From Pontederia crassipes (Eukaryota; Streptophyta; Magnoliopsida; Commelinales; Pontederiaceae), in NCBI GenBank assembly GCA_030549335.1, contig CM060188.1, positions 12,320,501 through 12,384,500 of the forward strand: a stretch of 64,000 nucleotides of DNA. Direction: 5' to 3'. Position numbers and translations under genes: made by a program. Below are positions 11,640 through 24,244 of this stretch, piece after piece (positions within the stretch are counted from its first letter, which is position 1; each line of letters starts with the position of its first letter). A model generated the notes under the pieces. It was given only the letters and a program-made list of their open reading frames with translations, was not told where the DNA came from and searched no databases.

Positions 11640-13676
11640 ATAATTAATGGTCAGATGCAAATAAAAAATTCAATTAATTGAGGAGAGGTTTAAGAAAATA
11701 ATCCAATTAATTGCTTTAGAATACTATTTTTTTGCATTTTTCCCCTAAGAATATCGGTAGAATCAGTTAATCAATACTAATATTGGACATTGATAAATCT
11801 AGAGAATATTAGTTTTTAATATGTTATAAGAAAGAAAAACGAATAAACAACTCAAACCTAAGCTGTAATCTATGGCAATATTCATATCATTCATCTCACT
11901 TAAGTCCAGCCCTTATCCTTCACTTATGTGCCTCACCTCTCTTTCCTCTTTCTCTTGATTAACATTAGGAAAAAGAAAAACACAACAGGTTCTCTTTCTT
12001 CTCTCCGGTGAGTTGTCCTTATAAACTTGTTATTCTGATGGCGATGCCTTAAATATTCTTGTGTAGCACATTGCACACATTTAAATTTTCTATTGTCTGC
12101 GAGTCTATTTACTTGACTTCGATCAACGATGAGATTCATGTGACTACAAGTAATTCTGCTTGCCATCTTCTCAATGACATTACTTATGCAATATGCATGA
12201 AGTTAGCATCGTATGATTATTAATTAGAGATTGAAGGCATTGGGTCAAAAATATAATTATAGTCTATGTACCACTGCAATTTCATAACTACGACATCTAT
12301 AGAATGATGGATTCTACTTGTTGACATCCATAAATCGGTTTGTGATAAATTTAGGACTGATACTTGAACAATTAGGGCTGTTCATCTAGATAAGTTCAAA
12401 TGGAATAACGCAACGTAATATTATATATCCGATAAAATGTATAATCTTATTCTATTTCGTGTTTTGTTTCAAGAAAATTTGATATCAAAGTATAATATTT
12501 TATTATCAATAATTCATATTCATTATTATAAGAACAATAAAAATATTAATATAATAATATATGGTTAAAATAAAATATGATTACAAAGTTCAAAAAACGG
12601 GAATACAAATATTATGATGTTTTTAAAAATTGTTGATATCCTTCTTTTGGAGGTAAAGTGAGTGGTTTTACAAATTTTGAAATGATATCATTACGTTTGA
12701 TCACAATAGTTCCATTCTAGCTTGTGTTTCCCTGTGTTCTCATAATATAATCATATTCTATCATTTATGTTTGAAACAAATGTCCCCTTAGGGATGTGCA
12801 CGCTTTATGATATCTGTACACGTTTGAAGCTAAAATTGATTCGTAATCTATCAAAGATCCACCTCAGTTATTCTTCCTTTTTCGAAGAAGGAGAGTTTAG
12901 TTACCTATTGGACATGGAGGAGAGGATCTTATTAATTCGCACTTCATGTCTCCTCCGTGGCACATATGCACCTACATGTTGATTAGGAGATTGCAAGTTA
13001 AAACGATGTAACAAATTGGTGCTGCGTATATTGAAGGAGGGTCATTTTTATTAAGGATTGTATCGATGAGATAGAAGTCTTTACAGGTCGAGTTGGACTC
13101 AACTTTTGAATAAACTCAATCCAACTGAGATTGAATCAAAGACCCTATGTGTAAAAAATTCGATTCAAGTCATTCAATCCTATCATCCTTTTTTTCTTTC
13201 TTTTGAGCTTTTTTATTTTTCCTTTTTATTTTCTATATTATTTTAATATAAAAATATATAATATTTATTCTAAAATATAAAATGTCTTGAATATTTATAT
13301 ATTATTATCATAATTAAAATATTTTATTTTATATTTTAAATCAAGTATAAGATTAAAACTAAATAAAAAATGAAAATAAAATAACTCGAGTCATCAAGGT
13401 CGAATCGACTAAGGTTAAAAAGTTGTAATCCATACTTGATCCAAACCTTTGGAGTCAAGTTAGGTTTGACCCGACCCGATCATCGAACTCGGTCGAGTTG
13501 AATCTTCAAATTCATCGGATTGACCCATAGAACATCCCTAATCGATGGCATTCAATGTTCGACAACATCAACAATTTACAGCACACTTAGTGAGTCCAGC
13601 ATCAACAATATCCAATGCTCCAATTTTATAATCATATTTAAATAATGAACTATTAATGTCCTGGTTGACTAAATTT
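11640..13676. other. AT-rich spacer with repeat-like scraps
   Basis: No gene is seen. Around 13085-13545 the two sides carry related words (GTCGAGTTGGACTCAAC on the left; GTCGAGTTGAATCTTC near the right, with CATAGAACATCCCTAATCG after it). This looks like a decayed DNA transposon, but I could not fix its ends. A pyrimidine-rich tract follows at 13190-13240. Confidence 0.4.
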
Positions 13677-14490
13677 CAATATTTTCATAATCGGATCAGA
13701 ATCCTAACTAGTCACAGTCCGACCGGTTCAATTAAATTCAACCGGATTGAATTGGATTTCATTAAAATAAATTTTTAATAATCTTGAATATAAATATCAT
13801 AATTAGCATAATATAATACATAAAAAGATACTACTAATTATAAACTAATATGAAAATATTTTTTTATTATTTTTTGTCTAATATCAGTGATGCAATATTA
13901 TATAGTTTTAAATTTTTATTAGTGCATTTTTAATTCTCCTCCCATGATTATTTCTCAAAGTTATTTTTTATTTCTCATTCAACATTTTTTCCTTTTCCAA
14001 AATAAAATTCATGTACTTCAGAATAATTTTTTACCTTGATTTATTATTTTTATTTTAATTTAGAGTTGACTAATTTTATTTTTCAAAAATATCTATTTTG
14101 CTTTAAAAAATAATGCTTACTCAAAATTATCATCATCATCATTCCAATGAGTTAACTTTCCTATTATTCAATTTCACTTACTTTTTTTCCTTCTATCAAT
14201 AATTATTATGATTCCTTTTTCTTCTATTAATTGTCAAATCTCCTATAATTTAAGTTTTCTCTTTTACCAATTTCTTATTTTCCTGTATATATTAAGAATT
14301 TTCAAATCAATGTTTAACACTTTTAATTTACTCTTACTTACTTCCTTTTTATTCAAAAAAATAAAAATAGGTCGAACCAAAAATCCTAGTTCAATTCCAT
14401 TTTTTTGGTTCTTTCAATTTTTTTTATCAAATCCGAGTTTCTATGCTAACCGCTCAGTCCGGACCGTCCGGTCCGGTTCTTAAAATCATA
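13677..14490. mobile_element. Non-autonomous hAT element A (814 bp)
   Basis: The left end CAATATTTTCATAATCGGAT and the right end (read inverted, ATGATTTTAAGAACCGGACC) form imperfect terminal inverted repeats. The flanking 8-mers are CTAAATTT (13669-13676) and TTAAATTT (14491-14498), an 8-bp duplication with one change, as hAT elements make. The inside is AT-rich with no transposase. It shares its terminal motif with the elements at 26262-27020 and 60396 onward. Confidence 0.75.
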
Positions 14491-14498
14491 TTAAATTT

Positions 14499-16543
14499 AT
14501 AAGTAATTTATAAGTCAGGTTGAAAATATCTATGAATTTGATTACTTTATAACATCGCTTAGTCAATAAATAAATAGCAGGAGGAGCCCCTATCTTTTTA
14601 TAAAAAAGTAAATCAGTTAATTGTGTTATTATTTATTTTAGTAATTTTATTCAAACACATAATTACTTATTTTTTAAAGACATCAGCCAATAAATCATTT
14701 ATCAATATTCAAATTTATCAGTTATATTTTATCACCTAACTCAAATCGATCCTTAGTTTTTTTTATTGATCCAATTACACTTTTACCTTTTATTTATTAT
14801 TAAAAAATCGTTGGGCGTTTAAACGTAACAGGCAAATAGATATGGCGTGCTTTTCTTTTCGAATATTTTCTACTTTTCTTTCCAAATGATAATGAATAAT
14901 ACGCATGCAATTAGACAAATAATATACGAAAAAATTGATAGATGGGTTAAGTGAAACTTTTAATGCAAGGACGAAACAAAAAATACACCCTTAGTTTCCT
15001 TATATTTATCTCTCATTTAAAATAAAGAATAATTTAGTCTGAAACTAACGTGTAGAATTTTTAACCTGGTTTTTAGTTTGAAGGTTTAAACTAAGATCTA
15101 TACTCTATAGAGGTTCAATTCGCTCACTAATTGAACTATTGAAAGTTTTAGTGATCAAACAGTATAAGGCTTTAAAACTTGGATTTCTTAGGTAAAATTA
15201 TAACTATGATAAATTTATTATAACAAGATATGCCACAATTTATAGGTAGAATATTTTTTCCCACAATTTATGTGAAATTAAACTTTCTGTCAATTATATT
15301 AAAAGTTTAAACGTTAATACTTTTTTGTTTCATGAATGTGATCCAGTGCCAATTTTAATCTAATGATATTATTTTAAATATAATGATAATATTTTAAGAG
15401 GAAAATATATATATGTAGCGCATTTGATGTAAAACGGGTGTAGAGCACTAATTTTATCTATTAAAATAATTATATATTAACTTAAAGTATATATTAAATA
15501 ATAAAAGTGATTAAAATTAATATCATCGGATTATTCGATGATCGTGATCAAGGTATGTTAACAAATATGACTAATTTGATGGTTGTAACTTATTTAGCCT
15601 TATATGATATGTTTTTATTATTAAATTACCCAAATAAGTATATATTATTTTATCTAAGAAGTATATGATCAATTTAATAATGAATTATATCATTAATATA
15701 ACTAAATGATAAAAAAATAAGCCTTCTACATGAAGATTTAGAGCGGGATGCTCTATATACTCATTAACCTCATATTTTAATTATATAATCATGAACACTC
15801 AAAAGTTAATTATTATAAATATATAATTTTATTTATATTTTTAATTCCATATTTGTAATTATAAATAGAGGGGTTTCAATTTTTATTTGTATACTCAATG
15901 CTTTCTTCGAAGACCAGAAATATGTGAGGGCCTATAAATATAGGTCAGTGCATGATAAAAATAATACGTATAATTTTTCTATGACTAACTAAAATATTAA
16001 ATGATATAAGAAAAAATACTTATATATATATTCATCAAATAAAAAATATTAAATGTTAAAAGGAACTTTAAATTTTCATTACATACTCAATGTCCTCTTT
16101 GAAAGCAAAGAGTAGGTGCATACTGACAATTGTATATAATTATCTTTGTCTAATAAACAATAAAAAATATTACACTTTATATATAGGATTTAAGTAATAT
16201 GTAATTAAAAGTTATACAACTAATATGCATTCAATGAATCTGAACCGTCGGATGATGATTACATGGTTGAGATTAAATTTAATAACTTAACATTGAATTC
16301 AATAGGGATTGAATCTGAATCATATAATCATGATCTAACGATCCTGATTTGTTGATTGCATATTGATTGTACAAAAGTTGTTTGCATGATATATAAAGGA
16401 AAACTAAAAATATTAAGCTATGATACAAAGTTCGAGTTGAAGACATGCATTCCATACTCTAATAATAATAATAATATATAGATGATTCATATAAGTATTA
16501 TTGATGTGTATGTGTGTATATATATATATATAATACGAAATTA
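14499..16543. other. AT-rich spacer, no gene seen
   Basis: Very AT-rich sequence, open frames short. Words such as AGAGCACTAATTTTATCT and AGAGCGGGATGCTCTAT around 15430 and 15740 suggest an old transposon, but its ends are not definable by eye. A TA run lies near 16517. Confidence 0.45.
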
Positions 16544-16970
16544 GGGTTAATTTTTTAAACATCTTCTATACTACCTATGAACTTACCATAGTGCCCCCTA
16601 AATTACATCACAATTTTCATTTTAATTCATTCATCTCATCTTGTTAACTCTCGCATTATTTTTTATTTGTTAAATAACTAAAATATCCATCTATTGTATC
16701 TTTTAGTTATCTCCTGACCTACCTCCGCCCGGCGAGTTGGCGAGCCCCCCACCCACCCCGAGCGAGTTGCCCCTGCTCGCAACCCTCGCTTGTCGTCGAG
16801 CATCTTTTTCTCCGGAGGTAGAGCCACGCCACGTCGCGGAATGACTCGTCGTGCCCACTGAGTCGTGAGGGAGGAGTTGCTGGTTCGTCGACGTAGGAAA
16901 GGGGGAAGGGGCTGACTGCTTCACCAGTGCGGGGGCCATTGCTTCATCACCAGTTGAGGCTGCTCACCGA

Positions 16971-17248
16971 TGATAGGAACCAAGTTCTTAATATTAATAG
17001 GAATAGTTTATTTCTTTGATTAGAATTAGTTATTTACTTCCTAATTTGATTATCGCTCTTTTTCTTTTATCTCTACTTCTACTAGGACTTGTTTGGGTTT
17101 ACCATATAAATAAGGACCATTAGAATTCTTTTTAATCATATATGAGAATACAATCTTCTTTTGATAATTACTTAAAGCAAGTATCTTGGAGACTTGACCC
17201 ACTCGAAGTGGTCTATTGAAGATTTGATCCCCTTGATATTTAGGATCA
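16971..17248 (+). repeat. Left LTR of the small nested element
   Basis: About 278 bp, starting TGATAGGAACC and including ATATAAATAAGGACCATT (a likely TATA region). The right boundary is judged by length and similarity only. Confidence 0.6.
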
Positions 17249-18394
17249 TAGTTGGACTAGGAAGATTAGAGTTGTTCGATCTTTATCGAATAACTGTGAT
17301 GTCTCATATTTTTTTCATTGGAAGAATAACTTATTTATCTTCGTCTCCGCTACCATCTATATCATCGTTGTTATCATCACCATCACCAACTCATTATTAT
17401 CAACCAACCCCTATCACTAACTCATTATATACTTTATTAATAGTTTACATCCTTAATCTAATATATCATACGTGCATAAAAAAATTATGTCATCTCAAGA
17501 TTTATCGACTTTAGATATTTTAATATTGGTCGATGGTTTTACTTAACTCGAAGAACAATTTCAACGACTTTTACAAACATTCAATAATAAAAATAAAATC
17601 AACAAGTAAATGAAGGACATCATATATAAGAAGAGTTAGCAAATATTCAATAATTAAGTACAATCGAGGAGTATCATACTCGTTTCAAATTATTATCAAG
17701 TCAAATAAAAATTAAACCGAACATACTTTTGTTGAAGACCTTCCCGATCTTCAATGGAAAGTAAAAGTTCGTCGGCTCATTACTATAGTTGCTACAATTT
17801 CTTTTGCACATTGGAAAGAGAAACATTTATATGTAGAGAGATATGGATCAAGTCGAAACTTAAACAAATTATTCAAAAGCACAAATGCAATCATATATTC
17901 ATCAAAATTAGAAGAGTCTAATATTCCATTTTCTTCTAAAATCTTCACTGGCATTTGAAGTTCAACTTTTAGGTTTAAAACATTTTTTTAAAGATGAGAC
18001 ATCTATAATTCTATTGTCAAATAAGCGAACAACTTTTGAAGAATCTACTGTGAAATGCATTATTATCATGCAATCATTGCGTATTGAAGAATCATATATT
18101 AATAAGGACTTATTCATGCTTACGATGATTAGCTTAGCCTCAAGAAAAGTTGAAGATTACGATGCTCAAAAGGATCAAGATCAATTTTATTCATGCAAAA
18201 AGAATTTGAACATTTTCAAATTCTCTTTATTCGGCCAATGCTACCGATGTATAACCAAAGCTACATTCTCAAGAAGGATCTTTATTTTATTCAAGTTATC
18301 AAGAGACATTATCTGATTAATCATCAAAAGAAAAAGTTCTCACACATATTTCTATATAGCCTTGAGGATAAGGCTATTTTGAAGAGGGTGAAAT

Positions 18395-18675
18395 TGATAG
18401 GAACCTAATTCCTAATATTAATATGAATAATTTATTTTTTTTATTAGAATTATCTATTTACTTTCTAATTTGATTAACTCTCATTTTCTTTTATTTCTTG
18501 TTCTACCATGACTTGTTTGGAGTTACCCTATAAATAAGGGCTATTGGAACTCTTTTAATCATATATGAGAATAGAATCTTCTTTTGATAATTACTTAGAG
18601 CAAGTATCTTGAAGGCTTGACCCCTCGAAATGATTTATTGGACCCCTCAAAATGATCTAGACTAGAAACCTATCA
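18395..18675 (+). repeat. Right LTR of the small nested element
   Basis: 281 bp, TGATAGG...CCTATCA, including CTATAAATAAGGGCTATTGG in the same place as in the left copy. Confidence 0.7.
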
Positions 18676-19294
18676 GCCGATAGGAGGCTACTCTGATGAC
18701 CGAGGAGGTCGCGAGCAAGGGCACCTTGTTGGCGGAGGGGGGTCGTGGGAAGCAGGTGGTTCTGCGAATCGTGAGGAGGGGGGCTTCATCGAGGAAGGGG
18801 CTACTGGTTCGTCATCGGAGGGGTCGGGTTGTTAGTTTGTCGTCGGCCAGGAGGGAGGCTGCTCGTTCGTCGTTGGTAGGGGGTTGGGTGTCTGCTGATT
18901 CGTCGCCAGTCGGGGGATCTACATATCATGAGGGGGGCTTCGTCAGTGCGGGGCTACTGCTTCATCTCGTAGGGGAGGGGGCTGCTCTGACGATGGAGGG
19001 GGTCACGAGGAGGGGCACAACGCCTCTCTCTTTTTATTCTTTTATTATTTGTTATTATATATTATTTCAAATATGTAAATATTGAAAGATGACTAAAAGT
19101 TACAATAAAAAAGTATTTTAGTCTTTTAATAAATTGAAAAAAAAAATTAAAATAGCAAAAAAATAATAGAATTAGACACATGGATTAAAGTGGAAATGGC
19201 AACATCGTTTATGGGACGCTACGATAAATTCATATATTATGAGCAAATGCGAAAAATCACTACACTTCAACGATATTTAAGGAATTAACCCATA

Positions 19295-20860
19295 AAATAA
19301 ATGTTATACTTTTGTGTTAATAATATTTATAATTACAAATTATGTCTACTAAAAATTTTTAGTTGTGTATACTCATGATTTGTTGTTATTATGTTAAGAA
19401 AATAAAAGACTTATGTATATCAATCGTTTTAAAACATCAAACAATTTGGATTAGTAATCGTTTTATTATTATTGGATAGTTCGTTATAAATTGATATAGG
19501 ATACATAATTAACTAATATTGAAACTTAATCAAATTATTATTATTAGTATTATCATCATCGTCGTCGTCGTCGTCATCTATATATAATAATTCGTTATAA
19601 ATCGATAAAATAAACAATCAGATTTAATCATTTCATTTATTATTATTATTAAATTATGAAATTTACTATTATATGTATATCTATATATTTGTCTAGATAG
19701 ATAGATAAATAAGTTGAGGTTAACAAATTATTCAATCACTCTAAATGAAAGTTTTTTCATGTATCTAATAATATACAAAATATATGATATAATTTTGTGC
19801 TAATAGTATTTAAAACATATATTTTTTATGCTAACAATTGTTAGTTGTAGATCATTTTTTGTTATCAAATTGTTATTCTATGAGGGAGATAAAATACTTA
19901 AATATATTAATTATTTTAAATTATGAAACAACTAGGATTCATAATCATTTTATTATTATTGGATAATTCATTATAAAACTAACATAAGATACATAATCAA
20001 TTGATTACAAAATATACAAACAAACTTATTCATTATGTTATTATTATTAACAATTTGTTAATTAATTAAAATATTCTAATGAACTAATAACCAAAACTTC
20101 AACTACTATAAATGAAAGATTTTTTAACCAATAATATGATAACTTATAATATATGAAATAAATGATATATTTTGTGCTAATAATATTTACAATAATTTAT
20201 TATTTATGGTAACATTTTTTAGTTGTATATAGTTATTTTTAATTGTTATCAAGTTATTATTTCATCAAGAATATAGAAGAATTACAGATATCAATAATTT
20301 TAAAATATCAAATAGGATTCCTAGTCTTTTATTTCATCAAAAGCTAATAACAAAATATTCAACCAAATTTAATCATTCTATTATATTATTAACATTATTT
20401 TGTTTGATTAAGATATTCCTATGAACTAATAACAAAATTTTCAATTGCTATAAATGAAAAAGTTTTCATGACCAATAATATGATAACCAATAATATATGA
20501 AATAAATAATATATTTTGTACTAACACTATTTATAATCATATATTATTTATGGTAACAATTTGTAGTTGTATATAGTTATCTTGTGATTGTTAATGTATC
20601 AATCGTTTTGTAATATTAAACAATTAGTTTCGTAATCATTTTATTACTATTGGATATTCTGTTAATAAAAAACATATTTAGTCAAACTTAATCATTTTAA
20701 TATTTTTTTACTAATAGTTTGTTAATTGATTAAGATATTCTAATAAACTAATGGTAAATTATTTAACTACTGTAAATAAAAGATTTTTTTATTTAAATGG
20801 ATTATTCAACTACTATAAATGAAAGATTTTTTTGTCATTATCTATCTCATATTTAAAATC
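19295..20860. repeat. Degenerate tandem array, units of about 320-365 bp
   Basis: The same order of words recurs: AAATGAAAG followed by a T run (near 19745, 20110, 20452, 20772-20817), TTTGTGCTAATA (or TTGTACTAACA), TAGTTGTATATAGTTATT, TCAATCGTTTT/TCAATAATTTT, ATTATTGGAT and AACTTAATCATTTTA. Spacings between AAATGAAAG words are about 365, 342 and 320 bp. Roughly four to five diverged units. There is no open frame and no terminal repeat. It could be a satellite fragment or repeats inside a larger element. Confidence 0.65.
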
Positions 20861-22075
20861 GTTAATAATTATTATTAACTCTAATGGACACGATTAGAAG
20901 GAAGATAGAAAGGAACAACACTATTATATGTTAGTGTTTTTTCACTTAATTTATATTCTTTTATTCTTTTTTATGGAACAATAGTTATCAATAGTTTTTA
21001 AAAATCATATTTTTGGCATTGCTCTTATTACAAGCAACTATTATTTGCACTTTTTTACAATTTTAGCCACAATTTTATGTGTTTGAATCTTAATCGAGTA
21101 TTTTGTAATGAGTTATCCATGAGTTTTGTTAGTACATATTTTTTTTCTAATTTTATTTTCTTTGATTAATAACAATTGTCAATAAATAAATAAACTAGGG
21201 GTATAAATTATGTCTATTTTATTAAATAAGGCATCTTATATTTATATTTACTTTAAATATTTTTTTCATGGCATAATATTAGATGCATATAATGTTAATA
21301 AACTAATAAAGCAATTTTTTTGTTTATAATTGTACATACAAAATTTTTAATGTTACATTGAGAAAAAAGATGTGGCCAATGGCCACATTGGTTTAACTAT
21401 GTGCTATGATATTTTTTTATTGATGATAGATAAGTTATATATGATTTAAAAATATTTGATGATATATATGTTTTTAGATATTTTTTCAAAATTTTTATGA
21501 CATAAATCCAACTAAGATGTAATGAAATATCAAAGTTTGTATGATTAGATTGTGGGACGTCCTTGATCATAGTATTCCTAACAATATGTACTCCTTATAT
21601 TAGAAAATGAAAAGGTATCAACACACACACATATATATTTATATTAAAATTAGATAATTATATTTTAAAATTTAATATATTTTTATGTTGTTTTTTCATC
21701 TTGTAGGAAGGCCACATTCATTATCTTATGTGGGATTAGTTCTAAAGTAATATGTGTTTACACATGGACAATTTTATGTAGCTATTTCACATGAGACAAA
21801 TAGAAAAGATCTTAAAATTTTATCCTATGACGATGCTATAGAAATAATAAATGAGGCCACAACTATAGTATTTTTTTAAAAAATAAATTATATTGAAACA
21901 TTATAATATTTTATCTTCATTTCTTACCCTTTATTTATTTATAATTATATGACTTTTTACACAATTAATATAATTTTTAAAATTTTATTTGATCAATTTC
22001 TTATGCCAAGTGCACCTCACATGTATATACACTAGTTAAACTTAATAAGATATTCACACAATGGGAAACAACTTA
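20861..22075. other. AT-rich spacer, nothing recognised
   Basis: AT-rich DNA with only short open frames. The words around 21400-21900 read like decayed transposon sequence, but no family or boundary can be given. Confidence 0.45.
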
Positions 22076-22336
22076 GGCATTGTTTGGTCTAATTATTCTT
22101 GAAATATGAATAGTTATTCTCATGAATTACTTTTTTCTAAAAGTTTGTGTAAAGAAAATGTATTTTTGTCTTTTTAATGAAATATTTTATCCTTAAATAT
22201 TGCACTATTCATGATGTTAACCTTTTTTAATAACAACTTTATCCTTCACAAGTTTTAAAAGTTTATTTTATCATATTTGACAGAAAATTATGGAACAAGC
22301 CTACATTCTCATTTTTATCTTTAAACCAAATAGCAC
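22076..22336. mobile_element. Possible Tourist-like MITE
   Basis: The left end GGCATTGTTTGGTCTAATTA and the right end (inverted GTGCTATTTGGTTTAAAG) are similar, 261 bp apart. TTA precedes the left end, but the right flank does not match it. AT-rich and non-coding. Confidence 0.4.
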
Positions 22337-22984
22337 ATGAGAAAAAAATAGTTTTTTTTGTAAATGCTCCGTCCAAATGATAAACTTTGGATCTTGACTA
22401 GGTTATCAAAATAGCAGTATTATAAGTCTTAATAAAATATTTTTAAAATAAATATTTATTTCTTAATAAAAACTTCAAAAGAGTCGAGATACAAAAAAAA
22501 ATGGGGACATTTGAAGGCGAATCCCCAAGAAAAAATAATCAATTTACGGTTTGACCCGATTTTGTATGACAATCAACTGCACAGTTAACCTCTCTATAAC
22601 CATGTGTACATTTTAAGTATTCAAATATAAGAGTGGCTTGCCATGATTCGTGTAAATAGAGACCATAGTTTCCATGTGCATTTAGCTTTCTTAATGATCG
22701 TGAAGAGGTTACTCAGATCGATGGAGTCAGGCCTCCTTGGGAGGGGCCTTGGCTCCTCCCATTTTTTTATTTTCTATATAAATTCATATAAAATTTAAAA
22801 TAAAAACATAAAAGTATACTAATTGTGTATATTGCCCCCCTTAGAAAAATTCACCTAGCTCCGTCACTGCTCATATCAACTTTCAACTAGGCGAGCATAT
22901 AGCCAAGAAGTTTGAAGCACGTGCGCCCCGTCGCGTCAGCACCAGCACCAGCACCGAGACGATATCTATAAGAAGAGAAAATCC

Positions 22985-23400
22985 GTTAGGGTCTAGAATA
23001 ATAAACCTCGCCTACCCGGCTCCTTGGGATTAGTGAAAGATCTATTTGAATTAACTTTCACCCATAAGTCTCTCCTCTGACTCAAAGGGGGTCGTAGGGG
23101 TGTACTGCCTCAGGTAAATGAAGCCTAGGGTTTTCGGCTGAGCCGGCCAACGCTCAATTTCATATAGCCAAAAGGGTTGCCCCCTTTAGAAGGGAAATTG
23201 GTGCCATTTCTGAAAAGTCAAATATTCCAAAGGCAAAAGGTGAGGAGAGAGTGAAGTCTAACCGCCAAGGATGGGTGGGGGTGACAAGGCTAACGAAAGA
23301 GAAAGTATATCTCACACTACATTGGAAGAGGATCCAGAGCTCAGTGGAAACAAATGCAAGCAAAAAAAAGAGGTGGACATTTAGGGCTAGATCACAAAGA
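22985..23400. other. GC-richer island of unknown origin
   Basis: Base composition rises to near 50% within very AT-rich DNA. It includes CTCAAAGGGGGTCGTAGGGG and GGTTTTCGGCTGAGCCGGCC. The style resembles plant mitochondrial non-coding DNA or an old LTR internal region. No known gene or motif could be assigned. A minus frame of 67 residues at 23160-23363 has no family features. Confidence 0.3.
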
Positions 23401-23474
23401 CAACATGAAGCATTGATATAATGAGATGCAGACTATGTTGCCTATATTTGAAAAAAAACACTATAGATAGAGGC

Positions 23475-24155
23475 AATGGAGTACATTGAAAATTCAAAAC
23501 AGATTTTATTAGTACGATTTTATCAAGAATATTAAGCATTTTATCTTTTCCTGAAGAAATTCTAGCTATAAGATTCTGTTGCTCAGAATTAAAATATATT
23601 TATAAGAGGTATGAATAGTTATGTGCTGCATCTAGATCTTAGTTTCTTTTAGTTTCATGTGAATAATTGAGTTGACATATTAGTTTGATTTGATGTGTGT
23701 ATGAATGGAGTGAATTGTAATTATGATAAAGCATATGGTTGATGTAATATGAAAAAATAAATGTGATAGATTAATTTTAATATGCATTTGATTACAAAAT
23801 AAAGTTATAAATATAGAATTTAATTTTATTAATTAATAAAAATAACCACATAAATTTAAAATGTTAAAATTTGTGTTAAAAATATATTATTTAAATATGA
23901 ATTTTTTACTAAATTATATTTAATGAAATATTAAAATTTTTAATGAAATGATAAGCAATAAGTAATATTATATTAATACATTTATAATAAATATATATTA
24001 TATTTAATAAATGATTTATTTTGTGAGAAAACTATAATAGAGAGAAAATATGGAAAAAAGAAAAATAAAATTTTAAAAAAAGTGTTATCACATCAACTAA
24101 AAAAATGAAACAAATGTAAAACTCGGCTGAAGCACGTGATCCAAGTCGCCTGTAG
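23475..24155. other. AT-rich spacer, nothing recognised
   Basis: Low-complexity AT-rich sequence without open frames or repeats that I can name. Confidence 0.5.
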
Positions 24156-24159
24156 CAAT

Positions 24160-24230
24160 ATAACAACAACAACAAAGTCTTATCCCAGTAGGTGGGTCGG
24201 TTACATGAATCATACGACGTCATTCCGTTT
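24160..24230 (-). mobile_element. 3' tail of an RTE-type LINE
   Basis: Plus strand AACAACAACAACAAAGTCTT then ATCCCAGTAGGTGGGTCGG and ACATGAATCATACGACGTC. Read on minus this ends in (TTG)n after GGGATAAGACTTTG, a common plant RTE-like 3' end. The family label comes from memory of this widespread tail. Only about 70 bp survive, and a related copy lies at 55280-55440. Confidence 0.5.
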
Positions 24231-24244
24231 TATTAGTAATCAAA

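Larger units (their letters stand above)
16971..18675 (+). mobile_element. Small LTR retrotransposon nested in the Mutator-like element
   Basis: Two direct repeats of about 280 bp (16971-17248 and 18395-18675) start TGATAGGAACC, and the right one ends ACCTATCA, matching the inverted start. They enclose about 1.15 kb. A purine-rich tract (GAAGAGGGTGAAAT) precedes the right repeat. Flanks are ACCGA and GCCGA, a 5-bp duplication with one change. The inside has only short open frames and no recognisable retrotransposon domain, so it is a non-autonomous or heavily decayed fossil. The repeats differ from each other at many places, so it is old, but younger than its host element. Confidence 0.7.
16544..19291. 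mobile_element. Mutator-like element with GC-rich core, split by an LTR element
   Basis: The left end GGGTTAATTTTTTAAACATC and the right end read inverted (GGGTTAATTCCTTAAATATC) begin imperfect inverted repeats of about 170 bp. Inside them is a sharply GC-rich core of about 680 bp (16700-16970 joined to 18676-19070). The core contains degenerate repeats of words like CTGCTGGTTCGTCG and GGGGCTACTGCTTCATC. The flanking 9-mers ACGAAATTA and ATAAAATAA agree at 6 of 9 places, weak support for a 9-bp duplication. No transposase. The core may be a captured host segment (Pack-MULE style) or a minisatellite; its open frames look like repeats rather than protein. A 1.7-kb LTR element is inserted in the core. 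Confidence 0.65.
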
